Below the pieces are notes generated by a model. That model was not told the DNA's origin. It worked only from the letters and a program-made list of their open reading frames with translations, and made no database searches. A stretch of DNA of 64,000 bases from Sphingobacteriales bacterium (GTDB lineage: Bacteria; Bacteroidota; Bacteroidia; Chitinophagales; JADIYW01), in contig CANHGL010000009.1 of NCBI GenBank assembly GCA_947460245.1, positions 1-64,000 of the forward strand, written 5' to 3'. Made by a program: the position numbers and the translations under genes. Below, piece by piece: positions 20,825-29,735 of the stretch (positions are counted from its first letter, which is position 1; every line of letters begins with the position of its first letter).

Positions 20825-21766
20825 TTGCAGGATAAATTCCAGAGTTTTGAAAATAGATTATCCAAGGTGTATAAACACTTGGGTAAAATCGCACGTAAGC
20901 AGCATATTTCTTGTTTTCGTGTTTATAATGTAGACTTACCCGAGTTTCCTTTTATCATAGATGTATATAAGGATTTAATTTACATAGCGGAATATAAAAG
21001 CAAGCATAAGTTATCTGATGAAGAGTATATAGAATGGCTTCAACAATCTATGTTGATTGTACAAAAAATATTTTCTGTAGATGCTGAACATATATACCTT
21101 AAGCGTCGTGAACGTCAAAGAGGAGAAAAGCAGTATGCTAAACTGACACAAGAGAAAAAAGAATTGATTGTAGATGAAAATGGATTAAGTTTTATAGTCA
21201 ATCTATCGGATTATCTGGATACAGGTTTGTTTTTGGATCATCGTATTACCCGTCAATTGATTAGAGATCTGTCAGAAAACAAAAGTATACTAAATCTTTT
21301 TTCATATACTGGAAGTTTCAGTGTATACGCTGCTGCTGGTAATGCTAGTAAGGTGACTACTGTAGATTTATCAAAAACATATATTCATTGGGCTAAGCGC
21401 AATATGCAGTACAATAAGTTGTATAATCCGGATAAGCACGAGTTTGTTCAGGAGGATGTATTATTGTACTTAAAGACTATTCCACCTGATTCTTATGATA
21501 TAATCATATTAGATCCACCTACATTTTCCAATAGCAAAAGAATGGAAGGCGTCTTCGAAATACAAAGAGATCATGATGACATAATTAATCAGTGTCTGGA
21601 TATTTTATCCCCTAATGGCATGTTGATTTTTAGCACTAATTACCGTGATTTTGAATTGAACTATTCTACTATACATACAGGAAGCATCAAAGACATAACT
21701 AATCAAACCATCCCTTTTGATTTTGAAGGAAAGTTAAAAAGGAAATGTTTTAGAATTGAAAAATAA
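20825..21766 (+). CDS. Class I SAM-dependent rRNA methyltransferase (RlmK/RlmI-like), TTG start
   Basis: TGLFLDHR, NLFSYTGSFSVYAAAGNASKVTTVDLS, IILDPPTFSNSKRM; TTG directly follows the previous TAA. Confidence 0.88.
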   Translation: MQDKFQSFENRLSKVYKHLGKIARKQHISCFRVYNVDLPEFPFIIDVYKDLIYIAEYKSKHKLSDEEYIEWLQQSMLIVQKIFSVDAEHIYLKRRERQRGEKQYAKLTQEKKELIVDENGLSFIVNLSDYLDTGLFLDHRITRQLIRDLSENKSILNLFSYTGSFSVYAAAGNASKVTTVDLSKTYIHWAKRNMQYNKLYNPDKHEFVQEDVLLYLKTIPPDSYDIIILDPPTFSNSKRMEGVFEIQRDHDDIINQCLDILSPNGMLIFSTNYRDFELNYSTIHTGSIKDITNQTIPFDFEGKLKRKCFRIEK

Positions 21767-21771
21767 GCTAC

Positions 21772-22236
21772 CTATTCCGGCTTAACGCCATATTTTCTAA
21801 TGAAATTTTCTTCAGCAGCATTATAAGCGATGTCAAATGGTTTTTCTTTGATGCTTATATCTTTGAATAGAGCCTGTATTTTTGATTTATATTCCTTATT
21901 GTCAAGGCTTGGATCTTCAACATAATTTAATAGTTGTTTGTATTGATTTTCAGATACACTTAAGAAGTAGGAGAATAAATTTACAGTAGCTTTTTTATAA
22001 TATTCTTCTTGGTTATAGGCAGGAGTACTGTCTAAAATGGCGATACTTTTTTTTATCTGAAAGTTCAGTATCCTGAGATTTAAATCAGAAACACTCGTTT
22101 TATAAACATATATTTCTTGTCCAATTTTAGCTTGCTCTTCTTTTATGGTTTTATAATACGCTGTTGCTTCAAAATTTCTTTGCCCATAGGTTAGTCCCGA
22201 AATATTTAAGAGCAATAAGAGTAGTGACCATTTCAT
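21772..22236 (-). CDS. Hypothetical secreted protein (154 aa)
   Basis: Signal peptide MKWSLLLLLLNISGLTYGQ; no recognised domain. Confidence 0.7.
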   Translation of the reverse strand: MKWSLLLLLLNISGLTYGQRNFEATAYYKTIKEEQAKIGQEIYVYKTSVSDLNLRILNFQIKKSIAILDSTPAYNQEEYYKKATVNLFSYFLSVSENQYKQLLNYVEDPSLDNKEYKSKIQALFKDISIKEKPFDIAYNAAEENFIRKYGVKPE

Positions 22237-22278
22237 AGAGTAAAGATATTAATTAAATTTAAAAATGGATTGTAGGGC

Positions 22279-23100
22279 TTAGTGCTTATTCTCTTTTAAG
22301 TCGTGTATTATATCTGCTATGAATTTTTTTGCGTCAAACTTTGGATTTCCAAAGAATTGTGTTAATCCTACCATATCAGCATGACTAACGGAACTTGCCT
22401 CATCGGATTGTATTAATCCTTTGTAATTTCCCCATTTACTGGATTCGATTCCTACCATACCGTCATTTTTTCCTTCATAGGGTCTAATCACATAGGCAAT
22501 CGTTCTCCATAATATATTTGGGTATTCTTTGTTTATATGACTGGCATAACTTTGATAATAGATTTGTTTGGAGTCTATTACTTCTTCATTGAATATTTTC
22601 ATAGCCTCTGTGGTAACTTGAAATACGGCCTTTAGGCTATCAGGTCTCTTATCGCCCATTATAGTTGCATATAGATTTACCAATCTTGCTGTAGCAAACT
22701 TAGGTAAGGGTAGCCGTCCTAAAATGATATCGGCAAGGTGAGTACCCCGATGCGGTGAACCCAATGTTGTAATACTTGAGATATGCTCCTCCATATCTAA
22801 TTTGCTTGCCATATATCTGGCTTCCAATCCACCTTTTGAATGACCTATAATGTTAATCTTTTCTTTCTTTGTTTTCTCAAGGATGTCTAATATCCTGTAT
22901 TTTAATTTGATTGCATTATCTGGTATAGAAATAAATGCTTCCTGATTTGCTGTATATACATCACAACCATGTTGTTTCAAATAATCAGGAATATTGGTCC
23001 AGTAATTCATTAATCGGTTCTGATCATGAAATCCTAATCCACTTACAAGAATTACAGGATATTTGGTATTACAATAGGATAGTGAAGTTGTGATATTCAT
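22279..23100 (-). CDS. Triacylglycerol lipase-like alpha/beta hydrolase
   Basis: YPVILVSGLGFHDQ and INIIGHSKGGLEARYMAS (GHSKGG) motifs, as in family I lipases. Confidence 0.85.
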   Translation of the reverse strand: MNITTSLSYCNTKYPVILVSGLGFHDQNRLMNYWTNIPDYLKQHGCDVYTANQEAFISIPDNAIKLKYRILDILEKTKKEKINIIGHSKGGLEARYMASKLDMEEHISSITTLGSPHRGTHLADIILGRLPLPKFATARLVNLYATIMGDKRPDSLKAVFQVTTEAMKIFNEEVIDSKQIYYQSYASHINKEYPNILWRTIAYVIRPYEGKNDGMVGIESSKWGNYKGLIQSDEASSVSHADMVGLTQFFGNPKFDAKKFIADIIHDLKENKH

Positions 23101-23329
23101 TTGCGTATTGATCTATTTTGCATTTAAATGAAAAATAGGTACTGCAATTTTAACATATGTAATTTAAAAAACAAATGATTTAGGGATATGTTAATGAATT
23201 AACTATCTATTAATGTGTATATTCTTTTCTATTGTATGATAAGATATATTATTAGATAAGTCAATACAGTATTAAAACTTTCATGCGGTTATTTTGTATT
23301 TTTGATTATATATTAGTTCTTATTAAAAA

Positions 23330-24421
23330 ATGAATAGTTTACAGATACTTCCTCTTCAAGACTGGGGTTTCAATTTTACCCGTCCCTTATTTATTTCTGG
23401 TCCATGCTCCTGTGAGTCTGAAGATCAGATGATGGAAACAGCGCTTCGTTTATCGGATAAAGGTATTCATTTATTACGGGCAGGTATTTGGAAGCCAAGA
23501 ACACGTCCTGGTATGTTTGAAGGTATAGGTAAAGATGGGTTATCTTGGCTCGTGAATGCCGGTAAACAAACTAATAAACCCACTTGCGTAGAGGTCGCTA
23601 CCGTTCAACATGTAGAGGATGCACTGGAAGCAGGAATAGATATTTTATGGATTGGTGCACGTACTACTGTAAATCCATTCTTTGTACAAGAAATTGCCTC
23701 AGCTCTTAAAGGTGTAGATATACCTGTTCTAGTAAAGAATCCTATTAACCCTGATTTGCAACTTTGGTTAGGCAGTATGGAGCGATTAAATGCAGCAGGA
23801 ATAACCAAACTAGGGGCAATCCATAGGGGGTTCTCTGTATATGAGAAATCGAGCTACAGGAATCTACCAATGTGGGAAATTCCCATTGAACTTCGTAGGC
23901 TTTATCCTCAGATGCCAATTATAGTAGATCCTTCTCATATATGTGGTTCCAGAGATTTAATTTATTCTGTTTCTCAAAAAGCGTTAGATCTTGATTTTGA
24001 TGGTTTGATGATCGAGTCACACAGAGATCCGGATAATGCTTGGAGTGATTCTGATCAACAGCTTACACCGGAACAACTAGGAGAAATCATCGCTTCTTTA
24101 GTTGTGAGAAGTAGTGCTGTGGATACCATGTTTGGAAATGAACTGGATATATGGAGGGCACAAATTGACCGCATCGATAATTATATGCTAGAGATAATGG
24201 CAGATCGTATGGGTATAGCCAGAAAGATTGGGGCGTTCAAACGCGATAATGGTATAACTATTTTGCAAACTAATCGTTGGGATGAAATCTTCAGAGATAG
24301 GATAAGCAAAGCAACAGAAAAAGAGCTTACCGTCGACTTCATCCGTGAACTTATGGAGGCAATTCATCAGGAATCTATTCGTCATCAGACAAAAATTATG
24401 AACAATATTTTAGCTGATTAG
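23330..24421 (+). CDS. Bifunctional 3-deoxy-7-phosphoheptulonate synthase / chorismate mutase type II
   Basis: KDO8P/DAHP synthase domain (ISGPCSCESEDQM, LRAGIWKPRTRPGMFEG, DPSHICGSRDL, ESHRDPDNAWSDSDQQL) fused to an AroQ domain (IDRIDNYMLEIMADRMGIARKIGAFKR). Confidence 0.94.
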   Translation: MNSLQILPLQDWGFNFTRPLFISGPCSCESEDQMMETALRLSDKGIHLLRAGIWKPRTRPGMFEGIGKDGLSWLVNAGKQTNKPTCVEVATVQHVEDALEAGIDILWIGARTTVNPFFVQEIASALKGVDIPVLVKNPINPDLQLWLGSMERLNAAGITKLGAIHRGFSVYEKSSYRNLPMWEIPIELRRLYPQMPIIVDPSHICGSRDLIYSVSQKALDLDFDGLMIESHRDPDNAWSDSDQQLTPEQLGEIIASLVVRSSAVDTMFGNELDIWRAQIDRIDNYMLEIMADRMGIARKIGAFKRDNGITILQTNRWDEIFRDRISKATEKELTVDFIRELMEAIHQESIRHQTKIMNNILAD

Positions 24422-24439
24422 GACTTAATTTATTCAAAT

Positions 24440-24488
24440 AGCTAATAATCAACACTTTGAAAATTTATTAAGTTGTTAGCTTTTTTTA
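24440..24488 (+). terminator. Terminator-like hairpin downstream of the DAHP synthase gene
   Basis: AGCTAA...TTAGCT imperfect stem followed by TTTTTTT. Confidence 0.5.
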
Positions 24489-24582
24489 TATTTTCACGTG
24501 GGTCATTGGGAAAATATAGGCTTTTTACGGTATTGTTTACTAAATTTGGTCTATTAGTATTTAATCATAAAAAACAATTAAA

Positions 24583-24789
24583 ATGGACAAAGCAAAAATG
24601 ATCAAGGCATACTGCCTTAAGACCAAGGAGAAAGATGTACCTATGCACGATGCGGTGATCACTAAAACTGCTAGAGGCGGTTATATGGCTACTGGAAATG
24701 ATGGTAAAGGAAATAAGATGGCAGCTATTATGGGTGAAGCTAAAGCTTTGCAAGCTATCGCTGATGGAGTAGCTAAGAAAGGATTCTAA
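24583..24789 (+). CDS. Small conserved-type protein (68 aa), possibly derived from a DUF5679-like zinc ribbon
   Basis: Intact ORF with its own terminator; KAYCLKTKEKDVPMHDAVITKTARGGYMATGNDGKGNKM resembles YCxKCKxK zinc-ribbon proteins. Confidence 0.7.
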   Translation: MDKAKMIKAYCLKTKEKDVPMHDAVITKTARGGYMATGNDGKGNKMAAIMGEAKALQAIADGVAKKGF

Positions 24790-24810
24790 TCTTATTTTTT
24801 TAGAAAGTAT

Positions 24811-24838
24811 AAGGTCAGCATGTTGCTGACCTTTTTTT
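24811..24838 (+). terminator. Rho-independent terminator of the 68-aa gene
   Basis: AAGGTCAGCA-TGT-TGCTGACCTT perfect 10-bp stem followed by TTTTT. Confidence 0.85.
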
Positions 24839-24890
24839 ATGAATTAACATTACTTTTTTACGAGATTGGCATTTTTTAATTCATTATGTC

Positions 24891-25325
24891 ATGTTTTTCT
24901 ATTTTTGTCTGATGAAACAGATGTTTGTCTTAAGCTTTTTTTTATTATGCTTTATTTCATGCTTTGCGCAGGATGAGGATGATATTGTTACTGCTGTTCA
25001 GACTAACTTTAAAAGTTGTCAGCGTTTAAAAAAAGATTCTATTCCTTGTTTTAGATTCTATTATAATACATTAGACAGTCTGTTGCTATCGGTTTTCAGT
25101 AAGGTGAGTATTCAATTACCCGCAGGGGAAAAGGTAGCGCTCTTAAAAGATCAGATAAGCTGGAATGTTAAAAGAGAGATATACTTTAAAAAACAAGATG
25201 AAAATTTTGTTTATAATTTAAAAGAGGGTACCTGGGCTAAGGATATGATACGATTTGTGTATGAGGATAAAGCAGATTTTATTTTAAAGAGAATTCAGTC
25301 GTTGCAAAAACGGCTTAAACCTTAA
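24891..25325 (+). CDS. Hypothetical secreted protein; start may be the internal ATG at MKQMFVLSFFLL
   Basis: Signal peptide MKQMFVLSFFLLCFISCFAQ; no recognised domain. Confidence 0.65.
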   Translation: MFFYFCLMKQMFVLSFFLLCFISCFAQDEDDIVTAVQTNFKSCQRLKKDSIPCFRFYYNTLDSLLLSVFSKVSIQLPAGEKVALLKDQISWNVKREIYFKKQDENFVYNLKEGTWAKDMIRFVYEDKADFILKRIQSLQKRLKP

Positions 25326-25379
25326 TAACCTTGATTATTTTTATTTTTATAGGTATTATTATAACAATCCAGTACTTAA

Positions 25380-25410
25380 TTTGTAATTAAGGTATCATTT
25401 TCTAACTTTG
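25380..25410 (+). promoter_or_regulatory. Bacteroidota-type sigma-ABfr promoter for the ferredoxin gene
   Basis: TTTG (25380-25383), 19-nt spacer, TAACTTTG (25403-25410) matches TTTG-N19-TAnnTTTG; 16 nt upstream of ATG. Confidence 0.7.
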
Positions 25411-25426
25411 ACTAATAATCGTTTAT

Positions 25427-25708
25427 ATGGGATACTCAGTTAAAATTATATTAGATGGCAACAGTCATGAGATAACTGTAAATGAAGGGGAAACTATTCT
25501 TGAGGCGGCTATTAATGCTGAGTTAGATCCTCCTTACGCTTGTAGAGTGGCTGCTTGTTGTAGTTGTAAAGCGAAGTTATTAGAAGGTAAAGTAAATATG
25601 GATGATGATGAGCCGCTTACGGAAGAGGAGATAGAAGAAGGATTTATTTTAACTTGTCAGTCCCACCCAGTAACAGAGCATTGTGTAATTAGTTACGATG
25701 AAGGCTAA
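25427..25708 (+). CDS. 2Fe-2S plant-type ferredoxin
   Basis: CRVAACCSCKAKLLEGKVNMDDDEPLTEEEIEEGFILTCQSHP, 2Fe-2S Cys motif. Confidence 0.92.
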   Translation: MGYSVKIILDGNSHEITVNEGETILEAAINAELDPPYACRVAACCSCKAKLLEGKVNMDDDEPLTEEEIEEGFILTCQSHPVTEHCVISYDEG

Positions 25709-26684
25709 ATTGCTCACCTACCTTAAGTATTCTTAGGTCGCCCTTAATAATCTCTTCTTTTTTGAATTGTTCCAATAATCGTATTGGTTCTGACGCTGGT
25801 TCATCACTAAGATCAAAAGTTCCGTAGTGCATTGGAATAAAAATCTTACCATTTAGCTCATGAAATCCTTGTATTGCTTCTTCAGGGGAGATATGCGCCC
25901 ACTCCATTACATATCTTGGTTTATAGGCGCCAACAGGCATTAGGCAAATATCAAATTGAGAGAAGTGTGTATTTATTTCTTTAAAATGAGTACTCATTCC
26001 TGTATCACCAGCAAAATAGATACTATGTTCTTTTCCTATTATTGAAAAGCTTCCCCAAAGTGTTCTGTTATAATCTGTCAATAATCTTCTATTCCAGTGT
26101 TTGGCAGGTAGGAATGTTATAGATAAATCTTTTGTCTTAAATTCTTGCCACCATGCGGCCTCTTGTATATTATTAAATCCAATTGACTGTAACATAGATT
26201 CAAATCCAAGTGGACATAGTATCTCCACGTTTGGATTCTTTCTACGTAATTTCTTTAAGGTTGGAACATCAAAATGATCTCTGTGTCCATGGGATAATAG
26301 GATGTAATCTATAGACTCAAATTCGTGAATTGCACAAGGTAGCTGATGCTTTCTTCTCAAAAATGGAGTAAGGTCATGAAAGACCGGATCTGTGAGGATT
26401 CTTTTTCCATCGATTTGTGCAAAGAATGAAGAATGCCCCAGCCAAACTAAAATATCTTTCTTTGAATTTAAAAAGTCACTATTGTAAATCACTTCGGGTG
26501 TAAACCTGTCATTTCTTTTTTCGCTACGCTGCGGATTAGAGCTTGTCATCCACTTAATCAATCGTGTATAAGGTAGCCTGTCTTTTTCTGTATTGAACAC
26601 AAACTCTTCATCTATACATAGATTTCCCTGTATATCTTTTTTTATAAAGGGTAAGTTTGAATTGTATTTGTATTCTCTATTCAT
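25689..26684 (-). CDS. MBL-fold metal-dependent hydrolase (UlaG/NAPE-PLD-like)
   Basis: VWLGHSSFFAQIDGKRILTDPVF, LLSHGHRDHFD, YFAGDTGMS, MPVGAY. Confidence 0.9.
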   Translation of the reverse strand: MNREYKYNSNLPFIKKDIQGNLCIDEEFVFNTEKDRLPYTRLIKWMTSSNPQRSEKRNDRFTPEVIYNSDFLNSKKDILVWLGHSSFFAQIDGKRILTDPVFHDLTPFLRRKHQLPCAIHEFESIDYILLSHGHRDHFDVPTLKKLRRKNPNVEILCPLGFESMLQSIGFNNIQEAAWWQEFKTKDLSITFLPAKHWNRRLLTDYNRTLWGSFSIIGKEHSIYFAGDTGMSTHFKEINTHFSQFDICLMPVGAYKPRYVMEWAHISPEEAIQGFHELNGKIFIPMHYGTFDLSDEPASEPIRLLEQFKKEEIIKGDLRILKVGEQFSLHRN

Positions 26685-26688
26685 AAAA

Positions 26689-26717
26689 AAAAGCCTGTTA
26701 GAATCTAACAGGCTTTT
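26689..26717 (-). terminator. Terminator hairpin of the OmpA-family gene
   Basis: Minus strand: AAAAGCCTGTTAGATTCTAACAGGCTTTTTTTT, perfect stem plus T tract. Confidence 0.85.
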
Positions 26718-26736
26718 GAAGTATTAGTTCAGTAAA

Positions 26737-28335
26737 TTATTTAGCAGGGTAGAAGTCAACACGTCTGTTAGCGTTGTGTAGTTCTTCAGTACTAGCATCT
26801 TTCACTAACTGATCAGATTTACCCATAGGTAATTTGATAAATCGGTCAGCAGAAATATTATAGTTTTTGTTTAAGTATTGGATAGCAGCATCAACACGTT
26901 TTTCAGAAAGTTTCTGATTATATTCATCAGATGCTCTAGAATCGCAGCTACCTTTAACATTAACCTTCAAATCTGGATTAGTTGTCATAAGTAGACCAAT
27001 TCTCTTTAACTCAGCAGTTGCTGTAGGTGTGATAGTAGATTTGTCTATAGCAAAGTAAACAGAAGTTAATTTCCAAAGATTGTCTTCCACTTTCTGAATT
27101 CTCTTTATTAGAGCTTCCGGATCGAAAGGTGGAGTCTTCTTGCTATCTGCAACCTCTGCAACAGCTGGAGGTGGTATTACGTTTTTACAATCCTTGATTG
27201 GATAATTTGGTGAAGAAAATGGTTCAGCATCTTTAGAATCAGGGCAACCGTCTTTGTCACTGTCTAAAGTAATACCATGAGAATCAACCATATACCCTTC
27301 AAGAGTTTTTGGTTCTTTATCAAGTATATCCAATACACCGTCATTATCTGTATCCTTTAGATCAGGTATTTTGTTGTAAACATAAGCGAGTGGATCAACC
27401 CATTCAACATGTTGTTTTTGTGAGCCTATTCGTCCAAACTTAAAGTTGAAGTTTATATTAAAATAAGCATATGCATCTCTGGTTAACTTAGATCTTGAAT
27501 TGATTGTTGTTCCTGTATTAGGATCAATTCTGGATACGAAATTGAATGCATCTAATTTATCAGAGTTAGTGAAAACAAATGTTCCTTCAGTACCAATATC
27601 AAATAAAGAATTTACTCTGAATTTCAAGCCCATTGTCATTGGGAAAACAACTTCTGTAAACTTATTTGTAAATCCTCTTAGGTATTGATTATTTGTAATT
27701 GGCTTATCATCTTTTGAATTATATATCTGAGAAGATAAACGTATTAATCCTACACCAACCTTAGAGTATAATGCAACTCTTCTTACTTTCATAGGTTTTC
27801 CTGAAACCTCAGAACGTATATACTTGTTAATATTGGTTCCTAAGCTTAACCAGTCAACATATAAGTTTAGTGTAACCTGGTGGAAGATGCTTGTTTTGAA
27901 ATATACCGGACCATCCTCAGCTGTTCTTTCCGGGAATAGTTGTTTCCAGTAAGATCTACCTTCTGCAAATCCACCACGTTCAAGCGTGCGACCGGATATT
28001 TTACCTAAAGTATAGTCTACATTGAATCCAAATGCATTATTAATCATTTTTGTCATACCTACTCCTGCACCCCACTGAAGTTCGCTTGGTTTTTTGGTTT
28101 GTCTTGCCCAGTCATAACTTCTAATATCGGTAAAAGGGCTTGTTCCCCCACCATGAATGGTTATAAACCAGTCTTTTAGAAATTTTTTACTGTCTACAGC
28201 ATCATTACATTTTTTATCTGATTTTTTTGATGTTGTAGTAGATTTCTCTGTTTTACTGCTTTTCTGTGCATAAACAGGGGCTACCAACATAAAAAACAGT
28301 GTTGTAAGTGCCAAAAGGTTTAATTTGCTTTTCAT
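26737..28335 (-). CDS. OmpA-family outer membrane protein with TSP3-like Ca-binding repeats (start refined to MKSKLNLL)
   Basis: Signal peptide MKSKLNLLALTTLFFMLVAPVYAQ; DTDNDGVLDILDKEP/DSDKDGCPDSKDAEP repeats; C-terminal OmpA domain (VNVKGSCDSRASDEYNQKLSEKRVDAAIQYL). Confidence 0.92.
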   Translation of the reverse strand: MKSKLNLLALTTLFFMLVAPVYAQKSSKTEKSTTTSKKSDKKCNDAVDSKKFLKDWFITIHGGGTSPFTDIRSYDWARQTKKPSELQWGAGVGMTKMINNAFGFNVDYTLGKISGRTLERGGFAEGRSYWKQLFPERTAEDGPVYFKTSIFHQVTLNLYVDWLSLGTNINKYIRSEVSGKPMKVRRVALYSKVGVGLIRLSSQIYNSKDDKPITNNQYLRGFTNKFTEVVFPMTMGLKFRVNSLFDIGTEGTFVFTNSDKLDAFNFVSRIDPNTGTTINSRSKLTRDAYAYFNINFNFKFGRIGSQKQHVEWVDPLAYVYNKIPDLKDTDNDGVLDILDKEPKTLEGYMVDSHGITLDSDKDGCPDSKDAEPFSSPNYPIKDCKNVIPPPAVAEVADSKKTPPFDPEALIKRIQKVEDNLWKLTSVYFAIDKSTITPTATAELKRIGLLMTTNPDLKVNVKGSCDSRASDEYNQKLSEKRVDAAIQYLNKNYNISADRFIKLPMGKSDQLVKDASTEELHNANRRVDFYPAK

Positions 28336-28404
28336 TCGGTTTTTGATTTGCGGTAAAAGTACAAAATGTTGATTAAATAACCAATAATACATGAAAATTA
28401 ATGA

Positions 28405-29640
28405 TTATTCAATATAATTGAGGTCTTTGCCAAAGGTTTCCTCCAGTTGAGTCCACGCTAATAATGCCAAACTTATACAGATAGTTCCGACCATCAGATT
28501 TGCTGAAAGTGTTGAAAATCCAAAGTTGGTTTTTAAGGTTACATATAAGAGGTTGATTCCGATAATTGATCCCCTCACAAAGTTTGGGGCGGTATTGGTC
28601 ACAGTAGATCTTATATTAATACCAAATGATTCGGCTGCAGTCATCATAAATACTGCCCAATAGCCGATACCAATCCCTAACATGAATATCATACCATAGA
28701 AAAAGGTCATATTGATACTTCCAATTATCCAAAAAAGAGCTATAAACGTAATTAGTAGGATCAAATAGATGAGAATTGCCTTCTTTCGGCTTTTTAGGTA
28801 ATTGGACAATAGTCCGCAACTGAGATCTCCCAATGTCAATCCTGAGTAAATAGCCATTATGGAGTAGATGGCTACTTCTTTCATGTCAGGATATTTCAAC
28901 CCTAGTGCATCAGCCAACTCTGGCGAGTACTTTGCGTAAAGCTGCACTACATACCAAATTGGTATGGCTAGTGCTATAATAGAGCAGTAACGGATGAATT
29001 TTTTTCTGTCTTTAAACAGTATAGAGAAATTACCCAGGTTTTGTGTTTTCTCTTTTACAGACAAATACATACCTGATTCATAGACACTTATACGTAAAAT
29101 TAATAGAGCAAAACCCATACCGCCTCCGATTAAATAGCACATCCTCCAATCTTTAATCCAAAGTACCAGTAAACAGCCAAACACAGCTCCTAAAACCCCA
29201 AAACCCGCTATGAAGGCAGTTGCAATACCTCTTTTTTCTTTACTCAAGCTTTCATTAACTAAGGTTACTCCGGCACCTAATTCCCCGGCAAGGCCGAATC
29301 CGGCTACAAAGCGCAATAATTCATATTGAGGAATCGTATGTATAAAAGCATTTAGTGAATTCGCGATGGAATAGGTAACGATGGAACCAAACAATACGGA
29401 CAGTCTGCCTTTTTTATCTCCAAGAATACCCCAAAATATCCCCCCGATTATCATTCCTGCCATTTGGTAATTGTCTAAGCGAAGACCAATTTTCTCTAGC
29501 ATACCCTCTTCTACGCCAAGTCCTCTTAGGCTGCCTACCCGAACCATGCCAAATAGTAATAGGTCGAAAACATCAACGAAATAGCCTAAAGCGGCTACAA
29601 TAATGAGCAGGGTAATACCTTTTTTTTGAACAGTATTCAT
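28405..29640 (-). CDS. MFS transporter
   Basis: 12-TM pattern; GGIFWGILGDKKGRLSVLFGS, FVAGFGLAGELGAGVTLVNESLSKEKRG. Confidence 0.9.
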   Translation of the reverse strand: MNTVQKKGITLLIIVAALGYFVDVFDLLLFGMVRVGSLRGLGVEEGMLEKIGLRLDNYQMAGMIIGGIFWGILGDKKGRLSVLFGSIVTYSIANSLNAFIHTIPQYELLRFVAGFGLAGELGAGVTLVNESLSKEKRGIATAFIAGFGVLGAVFGCLLVLWIKDWRMCYLIGGGMGFALLILRISVYESGMYLSVKEKTQNLGNFSILFKDRKKFIRYCSIIALAIPIWYVVQLYAKYSPELADALGLKYPDMKEVAIYSIMAIYSGLTLGDLSCGLLSNYLKSRKKAILIYLILLITFIALFWIIGSINMTFFYGMIFMLGIGIGYWAVFMMTAAESFGINIRSTVTNTAPNFVRGSIIGINLLYVTLKTNFGFSTLSANLMVGTICISLALLAWTQLEETFGKDLNYIE

Positions 29641-29735
29641 GATTTGAGTTTAAATAAAACAGTTCGTTTGGATTCGTCCATCCAAAATACAAAATAAAGC
29701 GTGATTACCTTATTTTATGGCTAGCGCATGAAGTA

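Noticed and set aside
23101-23329. 229-nt AT-rich divergent intergenic region as a possible ncRNA or riboswitch
   Set aside because: No conserved riboswitch motif or strong hairpin visible; likely just divergent promoters.
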